Positions 23,486-35,510 of a DNA stretch of 64,000 nucleotides are shown piece after piece. Both the position numbers and the translations under genes were made by a program. Each line of letters starts with the position of its first letter. Position 1 is the first letter of the stretch. The notes below the pieces were generated by a model. The model did not search any database. It was not told the origin of the DNA and was given only the letters and a program-made list of their open reading frames with translations. The stretch comes from Harmothoe impar (lineage: Eukaryota; Annelida; Polychaeta; Phyllodocida; Polynoidae), in NCBI GenBank assembly GCA_947462335.1, contig OX381713.1, positions 21,134,381 through 21,198,380 on the forward strand, read 5' to 3'.

Positions 23486-23507
23486 CTACCCCCCTAAAGG
23501 GGGGTAG
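23486..23507. repeat. C/G hairpin near right end of element 1
   Basis: CTACCCCCC TAAA GGGGGGTAG, a perfect 9-bp stem with a tetraloop and some outer pairing (CCTC/GAGG). It is similar in build to the hairpins at 18.1-18.2 kb. Confidence 0.85.
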
Positions 23508-23564
23508 AGAGGAAGCGATTCCCTAGAGATCAGATAATTTTTTTTTTTTTTTTCTCCCGAGCAG

Positions 23565-23690
23565 ACCCTAAAAACCCCCCCTCCCCCCCAAGTGCCCGCC
23601 CACCCCATAAATAGTGCCCCCCTCCCCCCCTCCCCTCCCCATGCATCTTAAAGTGCCCCCCTCCCCCCCTCCCCTCCTCCCCTCGCCCCT
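23565..23690. repeat. C-rich tract
   Basis: CCCCCCTCCCC-type runs with two copies of AAGTGCCC/AGTGCCCCCCTCC words. Strand asymmetry is extreme (almost no G outside GTGCCC). Confidence 0.85.
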
Positions 23691-23699
23691 TATAGAAGC

Positions 23700-24248
23700 C
23701 TCCCATTAGCTAGTCCAAGTCATGTGACCAAAAGGGAGGCGTAGTCTGTCTATTGTCTATATTATGCAAATGAGGGAGGGGGTCAGGTCACGTGACCAAG
23801 GGAGTGTGGCCTATTTTCTAAATAAAGAGCGCTTCCGGTCACGTGACCAAGGGGTGTGGTCCTATTATGCAAATGAAAGAGTCACGTGATCCATGATTAT
23901 GCAAATGAGGGAGTCACCTGACCAAATGGAAGCCACTGATTGGCTGGTGATCAAAGGGGCGTAGTCTACTATGCAAATGAGGGGGTCACGTGATCAAGGG
24001 GGCGTAGTCTATTATGCAAATGAGGAGGTCACGTGGGAGTCACGTGACCAAATGGTGGCCCCTGATTGGCTGGTGATCAAGGGGGTGTGGCCTATTACGT
24101 AATTATGCAAATGAGGGGCGTGGCCTATTACGTAATTATGCAAATGAGGGGGTCACGTGACCAAATGGAGGCCTCTGATTGGCTGCATGTCGATTGAGTA
24201 ATAAACAGTACTTAACTATAGTCCCGTTCCGATACATACTATACTACT
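23700..24248. repeat. Right terminal inverted repeat of element 1
   Basis: Complementary to the left end. The outer 110 bp or so are nearly exact; inside are seven ATGCAAAT octamers, at least six CACGTGAC E-boxes, three CTGATTGGCT CCAAT boxes and two TTACGTAA sites in a different module order from the left end. The element ends in ATACTACT, followed by the duplicated GTGTAG. Confidence 0.9.
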
Positions 24249-24254
24249 GTGTAG

Positions 24255-25190
24255 CCTCATATCATAAATAATCTGTAACAACATGGTAAAGGTGATACCT
24301 CGACACTATACCTTGACACACCCAAGTAGAAAACAGTAGCACCCTGGTGTTTGTATGGTGGACTGATGCTGATATAGAAACCTGATTTACCAATCAGTAA
24401 AACGTCCAGTCTAAGTTATCGTATCGCCACCAGTAGGCTATACATCCTATGTACTCCAAATTGAAAGTAAAACATCTACTGTCACGATTTTATAGAGGTA
24501 CATTATAGAATTATCAATTTGAAATGAAACCTTCACCCATATGTAAACTTACCAAGAACTATACATGTAATAACGTGGCAACAGCTAAGCCACCCTTTGG
24601 ACTACAATGCGTGTGTTTTTCATGTATAGGCTCCTAATGTTACATTATAGTGATGTCCTAAACTAAACAGGGAGATATCTGAATATGACCCTTGTGCATA
24701 CAAGTATTGCACATGTATACACGAGGCAAGATAACTAGAATACGTACAAGACACTACATCATTGTATCATGGTGTGGACAATACAGTAGCTTCCAAACTC
24801 TGCTTTAAAACTCCTTTGAAAATACCAGGCATGGCCGCATATATGTACAACACAGTCAATGTAACTGGTTGTAAGACCAAAAGTGTGTGTTTCCATGTTC
24901 CCAACGGAGCTGTATATAAAGGACTGAGTACCTTTCATGTCTGCATTCCGACTGTTGCTGCCGGGGCAGCAAGTTCAATGCCTTTAAACCATATGCTAAC
25001 ACACATATATTCCCCACCCTATCATTCGTATAAAGCTATGCACACATGGGCGGGCACATAGGTAAACACGCCACAACAAGCTACTAACTCACCCAATTCT
25101 GTGCCAAAACTCTATTCATGGATGCCACTCCCACCTACTCTCATTCCCAAATCATTCCGAAGTAAGGCTCTAGTAACAGCGACATGACCT
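24255..25190. other. Non-coding host DNA
   Basis: A 99-codon plus-strand frame (24762-25061) has no family features, codon bias or splice context, and I do not call it. Confidence 0.5.
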
Positions 25191-25197
25191 TGACCGT

Positions 25198-25363
25198 GGG
25201 ATTTTGCTAGGCTTGGGCAATCCCTGCTGGTAGCTTGGAACCAGTGGACAGGAACCAGAATGTATGATGGTAGTTCTACCATCATACTTTCTGGTTCCAT
25301 TTCCCCTTCCTATTTGCTGGTTCCAAGCTAACCGCAGAGACTGCCCAAGCCCAGCGAAATCCC
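25198..25363. mobile_element. Foldback element, 166 bp
   Basis: Near-complete hairpin. The left arm starts GGGATTTTGCTAGGCTTGGGC and the right arm ends with the diverged complement GCCCAAGCCCAGCGAAATCCC. The centre is the palindrome GATGGTAGTTCTACCATC. Arms are about 75-80 nt with small mismatches. It may be a MITE or a long hairpin transcript source. Confidence 0.75.
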
Positions 25364-25514
25364 AAGTGGGTGGTTGTTACCAGAGCCTTCCTTCGGAAGG
25401 ATTTTGGAACTCCCACCATGACCCGCTCCCATAGACCACTACCCCCTCCCGCCATGAGCCTCTCTCAGTCATAGACCACCCACTCCCCCTCCCGAGGGAT
25501 CCTTTTGGCGCCAT

Positions 25515-25555
25515 TCCTTCTGCGCATGTCCAACCGGAAGTGGACTCATTTATCC
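25515..25555. promoter_or_regulatory. Possible TATA-less promoter (NRF1 and ETS sites)
   Basis: CTGCGCATGTCC resembles an NRF1 site, and ACCGGAAGTGG (about 25532-25542) is a perfect ETS/GABP consensus 10 bp away, in a GC-richer stretch. The pair is common in housekeeping promoters of animals. I see no first exon that I can defend on either side. Confidence 0.3.
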
Positions 25556-25559
25556 TGTA

Positions 25560-27870
25560 TAGAGGCGTCAGGTGGCAGCTAGGCACTGCTGGGACCTGAG
25601 GCTGACAGTGAGATATAGAGGAGACCGTCTGGGAACCAGCTACACACCTTCGCTGGTTACCAGTAGTTCACACGGCCCACCATATACAACTGTCATGGAG
25701 CAGGTCCACCCCTTGGGTAACCAGCGCGCACTTGGGGACTGGGGTGTTCTGGTGCACACCCCTGATGGGAGGGAGGGGCGGGGAGTTCAAGCGTGTCTCT
25801 TCACAGCTTTAGCCCTCAGAATATGATTCATGTTTAAAACTTAATCTGTATTTCACCTCATCAAACGTTGTGTTAATTTACAAGTAGTAAAGTAGATTAA
25901 AGGGCAGAGACCCCATTCTATTAAACATACTGAGGTTGTACGTCCCAGCGTCTTGACTTAAAACTGTGGCAATTCGGTGTGAGACTTAGTAGGGAACCTT
26001 CTGCTGGTGGATCGGTGTAAGGGGACGGTTGGAGGGCAGGGTTCGTTGTCGTAGATCTGTACTGCAGATGGGAAAGTATAGAAAGGGCCTGGGCCAGGGT
26101 ATACGTAAGAGCTTTACCATTCAAACACCAAGGCAATACTCGTGTTGGCTGCTGAGGTTTAACATAAGGTCTACGTGGAACTGCAGCCATTTTTCTTCGT
26201 TTTAGATGCACTGCAGCCATCTTTGATCAAGATGCACTGCAGCCATTTTTGATTTAGATGATGGGAATACCTTACACTATTTTTTAGGAATACCTTAAAA
26301 TATTTTGTAGCCATTTTCCTCTGGCCTTCCATGCTCAAGCTGCTCTTCTCTTAAACAAGTCCATGATCAACACCTACCAACACCATAATGGAGCCATCAT
26401 CAGGACTCTTACCTAGCTGTGGAAGGATGGATAGGACAAGGTTGAGCGTCGGGAAAATGTTTAAACATTTCAGTGAAAGTGAGTGATAAGGGAGGCAGGT
26501 TAAAAGGGCCCAATGTAACAATACCCTGGCCAACAGGTCACAGGCAGTAAAACAGGGGCACAAAGAAATGTAGCTGCGAAGAATGTGGGATATTGTGAAT
26601 TATAAATCACAATATATTTCAGGGTGGCTCCATTTTACACCCTTTCATAATATTTCTCCGTTATATTTCTCACTAGGCCATATAGCTACATAATGTTGTG
26701 TTAGCCGGGCTAGAGATTATGTGATCTTGCCATGACACAGCATTTCCTCATCTGTCCCATTATGTTACATTCTGCATCATAACAGGAAGTTTTAATGTAG
26801 AAAACATTATATTTCTAACGGATTTAACTGCACTGAGGCAAACTTTACTTTTTGTATACTACTTACAACTGCGTCAATATAGAAAGCACGGTAAACTCAT
26901 TACGCACGATATTTGGGTGTCTGGCTTCTTAGACATTGCCAGAGATATTCAACAAATCTGACAGGTCTCACATCTATAATCCCTGTATAAGTGTCATGGT
27001 GCCAATAAGTTGAAAGTTGTGGACATGGGTACGGCATTTAGCTCGAGATGGTTTGACCTCCCTGGGATAAATCATGCTTTCTTTATACTACTAGCAATAC
27101 TCGATCTGTAACCTAGGTTCTCTCAACCTCTAATACATACTAGGGACTCTTTTTTTTAAATTCTTTAATGAACCTCATCTTTTTATTTTCTGGTTTAAGT
27201 GAACATTTATCATACACCATTAGGAAAGAAATACTATAAAAAGAACTCTGACATGCATTTTAATTGGGAAATTATGAAGGATGAGGAGGTATAACCCTTC
27301 TTAGCCACATCTTAAAACATTCGTTCCGAAATTTTGCCGCACACCAAAGTGGCCGGGGAGGGGCCATTTCTTGCGTGAGAACTCCCCCTGAGATGCTCTC
27401 AACACTGAGATATTTGTCTGAGCTACTCAGAATTGGCACAGGGGCTTGTTGCATGTCATCATCAAGAGTTGTAATAAAACAAAGATACAAATTACTGTTT
27501 TCATAACGAATGAATCGTGGATGGCTCAGAATAGCAGAAAAAAGTATAACCTTGAATTAGATCTACTGGCCGTATTCAATCTTTTTAAAAATACAATGTA
27601 ACTATACTTTTTGTCTCATTTCAAAGCTTTTGGTGAATTTCCAAAATGACGGTGATTATCCCAAAGGAGACTAATCAGAAATATTATATACATGTAATAA
27701 GTATGATAGCGGAAATCTTCATAGAACCTTGTCAATGAGAAAATGATTACAATACTAATAGTAATGTAAGATGCCCAACCTAACTTTAAACTTCACCGCC
27801 ATACTCTTGCAGCAGCACCCCGGGATCCCTCCCCACTGGCGAGCAGCTCGGAGCAGTTCTCTGAGATTTC
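25560..27870. other. Host DNA without a supported gene
   Basis: The best open frames (25572-25826 plus, 25921-26220 minus) lack any recognisable features. Three copies of GCACTGCAGCCAT lie at 26180-26250. Confidence 0.45.
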
Positions 27871-27877
27871 ATTTCAG

Positions 27878-28011
27878 ATAGCAGCTCCATTTGCAGGAGT
27901 CAATTTCATCGATTTGTTTCTGATAAACGGACTGCAGGTGATTAGATTTTTGCCCTCGAAGCCATTAATGTTCTGGTGTCCCATGCGACTGGTGTACCGA
28001 TGGATGGACGA
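27878..28011 (+). CDS. Candidate internal exon, unknown gene
   Basis: A good acceptor (TTTCATTTCAG, pyrimidine-rich) is followed by 134 bp open in the frame starting IAAPFAGVNFIDLF and containing FWCPMRLVYRWMD, then a consensus donor GTGAGT at 28012. The frame ends 3 bases into the donor, as expected if it is spliced. The exon size is typical. No family recognised, and the opposite strand is also open over part of it. Confidence 0.3.
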
Positions 28012-28014
28012 GTG

Positions 28015-30040
28015 AGTCATAGCTAGATGAGATTATGTTTTAGAGAAGCTATGAAAAACATGTATAAAATATCTGTTTTCCATGTATGCGATAGGATATA
28101 GGCAGCATGTTTTTATATCAGAAAGGGGATGGGGTGAATATATTAGCCCATATTGATTGGGTTCCAATTGCACTGTCCCTTATTTTCCTGCGCTACTGAG
28201 TACCGGTTCAATATCATGTTTAGGGAAAGTTTAATTTTCAATGAGGTTGCTGAATCATAGATCATTATATCCTAAAGGGAAACCTCAAGGTTTATGAAAG
28301 GAGTGAGGGGGGGGGCAATATTGAATATACTATCGGGAGACTCCAAATGCTCTGGGGGCTACTAGAAGACTGGAGGTCATGTACTTCGGTTGCATCTAGT
28401 ATGATGGCCAAAGTTGGTGGAGAATGTGAGGTCGGGTGATGGAGGATAGGGTAGAAGGGTGTGTCATCGTATGTGAAGGGGGAGAGGTGGGGGCTGGGGG
28501 TACATGCAATCTTCTTTGGAGAATCCCAGGCTAAACCAGGGAAAATGACCCCAACACAGTAGGCCTCACATTGCTGGGGGCAGCTGGGGTGAAGGATGTA
28601 TTTGAGGCAAAAGGAAAATGTAGGGACAGGGTAAGGAGGTATACTCAATCTCTGAGATGCTGGCAAGGTCGACATGGCAGTCCCAAATAATGCATACAAG
28701 AGGCAGACGTAAGGTAAGTTTGTTTTTTTATAAATTCAGTTTTTTTTCTAGTGATATACCAACCGGGTATGTATCAACGCGGCATATTCCTGAACTTTGC
28801 CAGAGAATTTGTGGTCAACTCTTGTAAGGCCTGTTTGATTGGCAAGGGAATGTGGAAAGATTAGGCTACCATTTCTCGATGTATAAGAAAAGGGGGAGGG
28901 GAGAGCCTGCCCTACCCATCTGTCTATATAAGAACTTGGACACGCATGTCTGCGGGCTAGTCGGTTAAAGCTATATGCTATTGGCTACTCTCCAGCATCA
29001 AACTATATGTGGACCTTTAACCAGCTGGTAATAGAAAAAGGACCCAGCCAAGTCCTTAGTGATAGACTTTAAGTCTAGGGATGGCAAGCAGAGAGTAGAG
29101 GCCGAAAGGGGAAGGTGGGATTGGTACGGGGAGGCTTAGTTTATCTAAATTACTGCCAGCGGCAACTTAAAACTGCGTCCGACACCGCCCGCGTCTCATC
29201 TCTAGTTCCTGGCCTCCCACCCAGGGGGCGTAGCAGCGCAAAAACGACCCATTTCCGGTTCCTGCTGACACAGACTCTGACACTACGCCTGGTGGATGGG
29301 TGAAACATTATTGCTGCTCCCAGGTGTCTTTCACATTATAGGGAAGGGACCAGGCAATATACCAGTCGCACCTTCTGCTTGAAACATGTATACTTGTATC
29401 ACACAGTTTGGTTGCAGAAACCAACCATGATTACATAGTAGATATGGTAAAAGGCAGTAGCTGTATAAGTTTTATAAGCCAGAACAGGGTAATCGTCCAA
29501 GGTGCCAACCGTGGATAATTACAATTGTCCAAGGCTTGTAACACTTATAAATTGTATGCATCTACTCACATGTAGACATATCTGACTTACACTCACAGTA
29601 GGAGGTGTGACAAATGGACTGCATCCACATACAGCCCTGATACAGTCCAGTCATATCCTTGTTAGTCAATGGTGCACTAGAGCAATGATATCATATTATA
29701 ATTCAATTCAATTTAGATTATCATACTGAACAGTAGCAATGTTTTGCCCAGTTAGAAACTGAAACAGAAAGATATAATATTAAACACCTAAAGCATATTC
29801 TTTCTGCAATAAATAAGTAAATTCTTGGATGATATAACTTAAGTGGAAAGGGGATGAGTTGGATGAAGCACCATGAAGCTACAACATCTAAGAATATCAA
29901 TTGTGGCATCTAGTCACTTCATTTTCCATATTCTGTTTCATACAAAATGGCACTGGAAATGTCTAGTCCCTTACAGACCCAGCCAGCGTTATCTGGATGG
30001 AATTGCTAGCTCTCCAGTATAGAGAAACACTAACTTTAAG
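28015..30040. other. Host DNA without a supported gene
   Basis: Purine-rich on the plus strand at 28300-28700, which gives a long but biased minus-strand frame. A GC-rich stretch at 29160-29310 with an ETS-like ACCGGAAAT (minus) could be a promoter or exon, but nothing decides it. Confidence 0.4.
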
Positions 30041-30047
30041 CCGGGGA

Positions 30048-30101
30048 ATGGGAGGAAATCTTGGAAGAAGGAAAGGAAAATCGCCGATTCCGGTTGCGCG
30101 G
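30048..30101 (+). CDS. Candidate first coding exon (MGGNLGRRKG...)
   Basis: ATG starts 18 codons (MGGNLGRRKGKSPIPVAR) that run exactly into a consensus donor, CGG followed by GTGAGATC at 30102. The surrounding 150 bp are GC-richer than the neighbourhood. The N-terminal Met-Gly could be myristoylated. No downstream exon in the matching phase was identified, and the family is not recognised. Confidence 0.25.
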
Positions 30102-30329
30102 GTGAGATCGACCGAAGATGTTGTGAAATAAAGGCAAAAGCGGCACTGAACCAGGCCAGCCAGTGGATCTTGGGATAGCCGGGCAAATTAGGTGAAACGG
30201 ATCAATTCTAGGGTGAGGATCTCTAGTGTGTGAGCATGGGGGGATATATAGGCTTAGTGGCAGAGACTCTTATTCTGTGAACACAGGGTAGATGTCAGGG
30301 TAGATCAAGGATCAGGTTGAGTGTAGCAA

Positions 30330-30640
30330 GGTACCAGTGCTGGGGTAGAGACAGAGGAGGGGAAGGGAGCATATAGGGGTGGCAGTGTCGTGAGAGCTAG
30401 AGAGGCGGGAGATGGAAATAATGAGGGAAAAGGGGGGGGGTCTATTATAAGGGAAGGGAAACGGAAGATGAGGGGAAAGAAGAGGAACAGTAGTCGAGCA
30501 GAAATTGAGTACAGAAAGGGAAGAATGAACATCAGTCTGAGGGAAAAGGAAGAATTGAGGAGAAAAAGAGACGTGGAGGACACACACTGGAGAGAAAGTA
30601 AAGAAGAAAGAAAGCAGAGGAAGGGAAATGATAAGATCTA
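30330..30640. repeat. Purine-rich tract
   Basis: The plus strand is strongly G/A biased for about 300 bp (GAGGGAAAAGGGG-type words). This explains the long Ser/Pro/Phe/Leu-rich frame on the other strand. Confidence 0.7.
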
Positions 30641-31594
30641 GGAATAATGGATAGGTGCAGGAGGATAAAATTGGGAAAAAGAATATCACTATATAGAGAG
30701 AGGAGTCAAGCAAACAAACAACTGACAAAAACAATTGGCTCAGAGCGGAGGTCAGTGATGGTGCAAAGACCACAGAAGTTGGCTTTGGTTGGTGGCTTTT
30801 GGCTGTAGTTAGACTGAAGGTCATAGGTGATGTAGAAGTAGTGTAGGGTTAGCCTTCCCCAACAGAAAAGGACAGGTTTATACTAGCATCCGACTTGGTA
30901 CAAACAAATTGAACACTTCCAGTTGCCTGAACCAGACCCGATCTATAGATATAAAATCCTAGCCACTTTCCCAGTCCCAGCAACCGTACCATTAGAGGCT
31001 ATAGACTGCTGGGCTCTCATCTGTTAACTGAGTCATCCATGCCGTGTTCAATATCTATATTTACATCTCTTGTATATTTTCGGTTTTAAAAGCATCATCA
31101 CATAATGTCAAAGTGTTGTATTTGCTGACAAGTGCCATTGTCAGTCGTCGGTAATATAGGTGTTCTATGCCTACGGCCTCGTGTAGGATAGCAGCTATGT
31201 TTGCTGATTAAATTGGACTAAAGTATCTGTTTTCCTTCTTAATAATGAAGTTATACTGAACCATGAAAGTACGAATACACGAGTAATATGACAGTCTCAG
31301 AAATGGAGCAGAGGGATTTAAACGTTATGGTGTCATCAATAATTTGACACCACTTTAAAACCAGACACAAATTAAAACAACTCACATTCAGATTTTTCTT
31401 AGACCGCCAAAACACACGAAAATAAAAACACGGCACAGGTTGTATTGATGTTCCCTGTGGGGAGGTAAAAAGGCAGCCCCAATTAACCACTGCCTCCCCC
31501 AGGGCTGATTCTTCACACCGGGATCAATGTCCTTCTGCACAGTTGTCTGGAGACAAGTCAGGAACCAAATCCACCACTGGCTAAACTATTGCTG

Positions 31595-31786
31595 CACTGT
31601 AAAAAGTCCGTTGCCATTTTTGAAGGTGTACAGTAGATTCTTCTGTAGGTGTACAGTTTGTTGTAGGTGAACCGTAGAATCTACTATTGATCTACAATAG
31701 ATTCTACTGTAAATCCATTCTACAATAGATTCTACTGTAGATCTACAATAGATTCTACTGTATACCTACACTAACTATTTACAGTG
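31595..31786. mobile_element. MITE with CACTGTAAA ends and palindromic core
   Basis: Ends CACTGTAAAAAGTCCG and, inverted, CACTGTAAATAGTTAG. The core has three copies of a unit like ACAATAGATTCTACTGTA, itself palindromic around TAGAATCTA. Inserted within the 31.3-31.8 kb duplication island and absent from the partner at 45.8-46.1 kb. Confidence 0.6.
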
Positions 31787-32496
31787 TGTGTAAGGGTAGG
31801 TGTGACTCTTCATAAATATGTAGGGGATCAAGTTACTTATCAATGTGGAGGTTTTAAATGTACATGTTAAATTCAGGTTATTGAGAATATTTCGGAAGTT
31901 GTGTGATTGTTGGGGTCCAGAGGCAAATGACATCAGAGAGCCATAGGTTCTAAGATTAGAGGCAGATTGAGTGTTGTGTTCTAACGTTAGAACTGTCTTA
32001 ATGCTGGCACAGGAGGAGATAGATGGCCATAGATCTGGGGTTCTACATCATCTACATTCATTGCCAAAGGGGGTCCGGACTTAACCTAGAACAAGAAAAA
32101 AGCATTATAGATGCTGAACAGTTATTCTCATGGGTGCTGTTGTATATAACTGGGAACACTTCCCTATTAGGTTGCCTGCCTTTTAGGGTCAATTCCTGGG
32201 CCTTACATGAGTTCTGAGTCAGCCCAGGGGCCCAGTGGGTCATGTAAAAGGGTGGTTCTGGCATTGTCTATATAGCAGGCCTGGGCAATATACAATGACA
32301 GGTCACTATACGATCTCTGCAATCTCTGATACCCTAGATGGCATCCTGGGGTATATCATCTCTCCCTGTAGTGATACAATCTAGAAGATACTAGAGGTCA
32401 CCCGGGACGTCCAGGCAGTCTACACTATCACTACCCACCTATTCAGCAGACAAATCCAGAAACTCATAGTAGCTATAGCTAATGCATGAGGAGCAG

Positions 32497-32819
32497 TAAA
32501 TTATGCCCTTTTAAGCCACCATATATAATGTCAAACACCACAATCCTCATTTTTACACTACGGTAGAAAACCTCTGTCTAAATTGGACGAGACATATTCC
32601 GATTTGGACAATTTAAACAACAATATAAACAACATATTAGCCCATATTGATTGGGTTCCAATTGCACTGTCCCTTATTTTCCTAAATTATGCCCTTTTAA
32701 GCCACCGTTTATAATGTCGAACACCACAATCCTCATTTTTACACTACGGTAGAAAACCTCTGTCTAAATTGGACCAGACATATCCCGATTTGGACAATTT
32801 AAACAACAATATAAACAAC
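32497..32819. repeat. 137-bp tandem duplication with a 50-bp filler copied from 28.14 kb
   Basis: Copy one (32497-32633) and copy two (32683-32819) differ at only a few bases. The 50 bp between or overlapping them (32634-32683, ATATTAGCCCATATTGATTG and on) is an exact copy of 28140-28189. Confidence 0.9.
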
Positions 32820-32824
32820 GTTTG

Positions 32825-35320
32825 GCTTAACCTGGTTTTAAAAGTGCTACTCCTAAAATATCCTCACACCTTCAAGGAAGCCATTTGTGGCTCATTTAGA
32901 AATCATGAAAAATTTACTTTGGCAGTTAACTGACTCAGGAAGGTTTTTCTTACTACTTAATTACCCCCTACTTGTACTCGGACCAGGTGGTGTGCTGGTC
33001 CGCCTCTCTGTGTGGAGCTAATTGACACAGGTGTTCGATCAGGGATCCAGAGCAATCCATTCAGCTTCACAAGATGCACCAAAATCCATTACATGGGTAA
33101 AGAGGCATCAAGGGTGGGGGGGGGGGTGTCAGGGAGCTGGGGGTGAATAAGTACAGTTAAGCACAGAGATAGAGTAGAGTGATCTAATCAATTTTGTACA
33201 CCAATATGTAGGTTCTTTAACACGCAGTTAAGAAGAGATACCAGTTTAGTATCTTTGAGAAAACATCCTTTCTGGAATCTGAGAATCGGGTGAGCATATT
33301 AAAGTACAAATTGTTCATAATCCAGGGGGGGCTGATGACAAAGGTGGATCAGGATATATATTATATAAATTCATAAATTAAGGCATCTGGAAAAATACAC
33401 CTAGATTGCAACTCTCACATTCTTTCAGACAACTCTTACTACTCCTGTCCCAACCTGTAATGTAATACTGAGCATCAGCCCCACGATTTTTAAATCCCTA
33501 GTTGCAATGATGAAGGGTGCCTGGGTGCACATCTTCTCTGTGAAGGTCGTCACGAGCGGATACTGCTGTGCTTTGCAATCTGAGCCACGCCCAGTAATTT
33601 CCGGTGCGCCTGGGGTGGAATGGTTTCTGAGACTTATCTAAAATAACACCTCATTTGCATAAAATTATTGGCACCTAACAATATGCGTGTGCTGCAGAAC
33701 ACGTGAGAAAATCATCATGCAGGGACACACACGTTTACAGGTACTATAGAAACTGGATAAAAAGTGCGTGAAACAGGAATAGGAAGAATGCCATTAAATA
33801 TAAAAGGCTACTAGGTGCTGTTTCAGAGTCTAGTCTTATCAAATACTCTGCACATTCATGTGGTGGTGCCCATGGTATCTAGTTTAATGCCAAATTATCA
33901 TTGCCCTTGCACCATGAGTCGATGTGGAGCTAACCCAGGTACTCTGTGCTTTATACAGGGTGGGTGATAGGGATTTAACTGGGGTATAAAAGATGGGTCC
34001 ATATCCAGCCAGTCCTAACCACCTTAGAGATTATTTAAGCACTCAATGCAATGCTATGCAAGCCCTTTAGAAATCAGATTAGTTTATTTCTCCTAAACTA
34101 ACCCTTTAATTACAGTATAATATGTATATATGTAGTATGTGACCTTTCTACTATATACACTACACCTTGCGATGTTTTGACAAAGGTGAACTATGAGCTG
34201 TAATGACGGTTCTATGGGCGTCGGTCAGGGAAGCAGAAGCCATACTTCTATGAGGCCTGTTATGGCTGCTTTATGGTGCCAAGCCTGGTAGGGCAGGCAG
34301 GCTGACTTTATTCATAGACACCACAGGTCCCATTCTTCATCTACAACACCCATAATGTAGATGGTGCCAGTCTATGATAACAAATAAAAATGTACGTTGC
34401 ATTTTATTATAGTAGATATTTGGGATTTTCTCACTTATTCAAAACACATGTCTAGCATAACTATACCTGGATAGATAGATTATATAATCTATCTAGTCCT
34501 ATGCTGCCGACACATAATAGTAAAACTTTTCAGATGTTTGCACAAAATTCTGTGTGCATACTGACCGCAGACTTCTGGAATCACTGAGCAGGCACTTATT
34601 TCATATAAAACAGTAACTTTAAATATCATAATTACTTTCACCTTCCTATGTTTAAAATAGAGTTAGAAATATACATTTCGAAGTTTATCTATTAGCATTG
34701 GCATATATGGTTCTTTTTGGCCCCTATTGCCTTGACTCTATACCATTTGCTAGGCAACATGTGTCTGCCTTCTGGCAGCTAGTACATGGCCAGCCTACTG
34801 AAGCAGCACATACACTGATCAGGGAATTGGTAGGCTGGCTGGTTACAGATGGGCCACTCAAGACTGATTTCAATGTAATCTGTTTCAGCGGTCTAAGTAG
34901 CTGTGACATTCCCCTTTTGGTATATGAGTTGCAGGAATCTTGTTGGCCTCGAGAGGGATATCTTGTTTTCCATGCTCATACCTAGGCTAAATACTATATT
35001 CATGATAAGTATAAAAGGGAAGACCTCTTATACATATCAAAGGTCCTATAATACGTCTATAGAGTAAAATTAGCGTACGAATCTCTGAAGCTTGGCAGAA
35101 AAGACTGGTAAGTGGAAATCCATTCTTGGTACAATCAAGAGCTTTGACTTTTAGACAGAGAACAAAGAGGTATACTATAATATACAAGCTCTAGATATAA
35201 TTGCTTGTAACAATATCTAATTATCCTTTTATGGATCCTTCGAAGTCCTTCTCAATAAATCCTTTCAGAAAATGTATGTAATTCTTTTAGGTCCTTCACA
35301 CTCATATCTATAACCACAAA
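32825..35320. other. Host DNA, no gene seen
   Basis: No supported coding sequence. The 95-codon frame at 34698-34985 overlaps a weak duplication island, but the partner at 48.1 kb does not keep the frame. Confidence 0.45.
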
Positions 35321-35324
35321 AGAA

Positions 35325-35510
35325 ACCTTCTGCTGCGCCTCGACCACCCTGTATATATATGAAGCACCACCCAGGGTATCAGGCAGGGTCTGACACCTGA
35401 CCCCACATCATCTCACTTCACGGCACAACCCCAATACCCCATCACCCACTGCTCATGGTCTGCCCCCTTCCACAACACAGAAAGGGTCCTGACAGTATGA
35501 TGGCCATTTA
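35325..35510. other. Strongly conserved duplicate island A (left copy)
   Basis: About 150 bp starting near GCACCACCCAGGGTATCAGG are nearly identical to 48625-48781, while the flanks are much more diverged. A 4-base length difference at the TATATATA start and stops in most frames argue against a coding exon. Confidence 0.7.

Larger units (their letters stand above)
14507..24248. mobile_element. Polinton-type element 1, complete, without core genes
   Basis: 9,742 bp. Both ends read AGTAGTATAGTATGTATCGG inward, and a perfect 6-bp target duplication GTGTAG lies outside (14501-14506 and 24249-24254). AG...CT termini, inverted repeats of hundreds of bp and 6-bp duplications are the signature of Polinton/Maverick integration. 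The same terminus opens element 2, which carries a Polinton-type integrase and capsid genes. Inside element 1 I find no integrase, polymerase, ATPase, protease or capsid gene. It has two well formed minus-strand ORFs of unknown function, one short plus-strand candidate first exon, satellites and hairpins. It is probably a non-autonomous relative with its own cargo; a very decayed autonomous element is the alternative. Confidence 0.88.

Noticed and set aside
28292..28699. 135-codon minus-strand frame
   Set aside because: Same composition effect; no domain, start context or splice evidence.
30305..30824. 170-codon minus-strand frame rich in Ser, Pro, Leu, Phe
   Set aside because: It lies opposite a purine-rich tract, which removes stop codons by composition alone.
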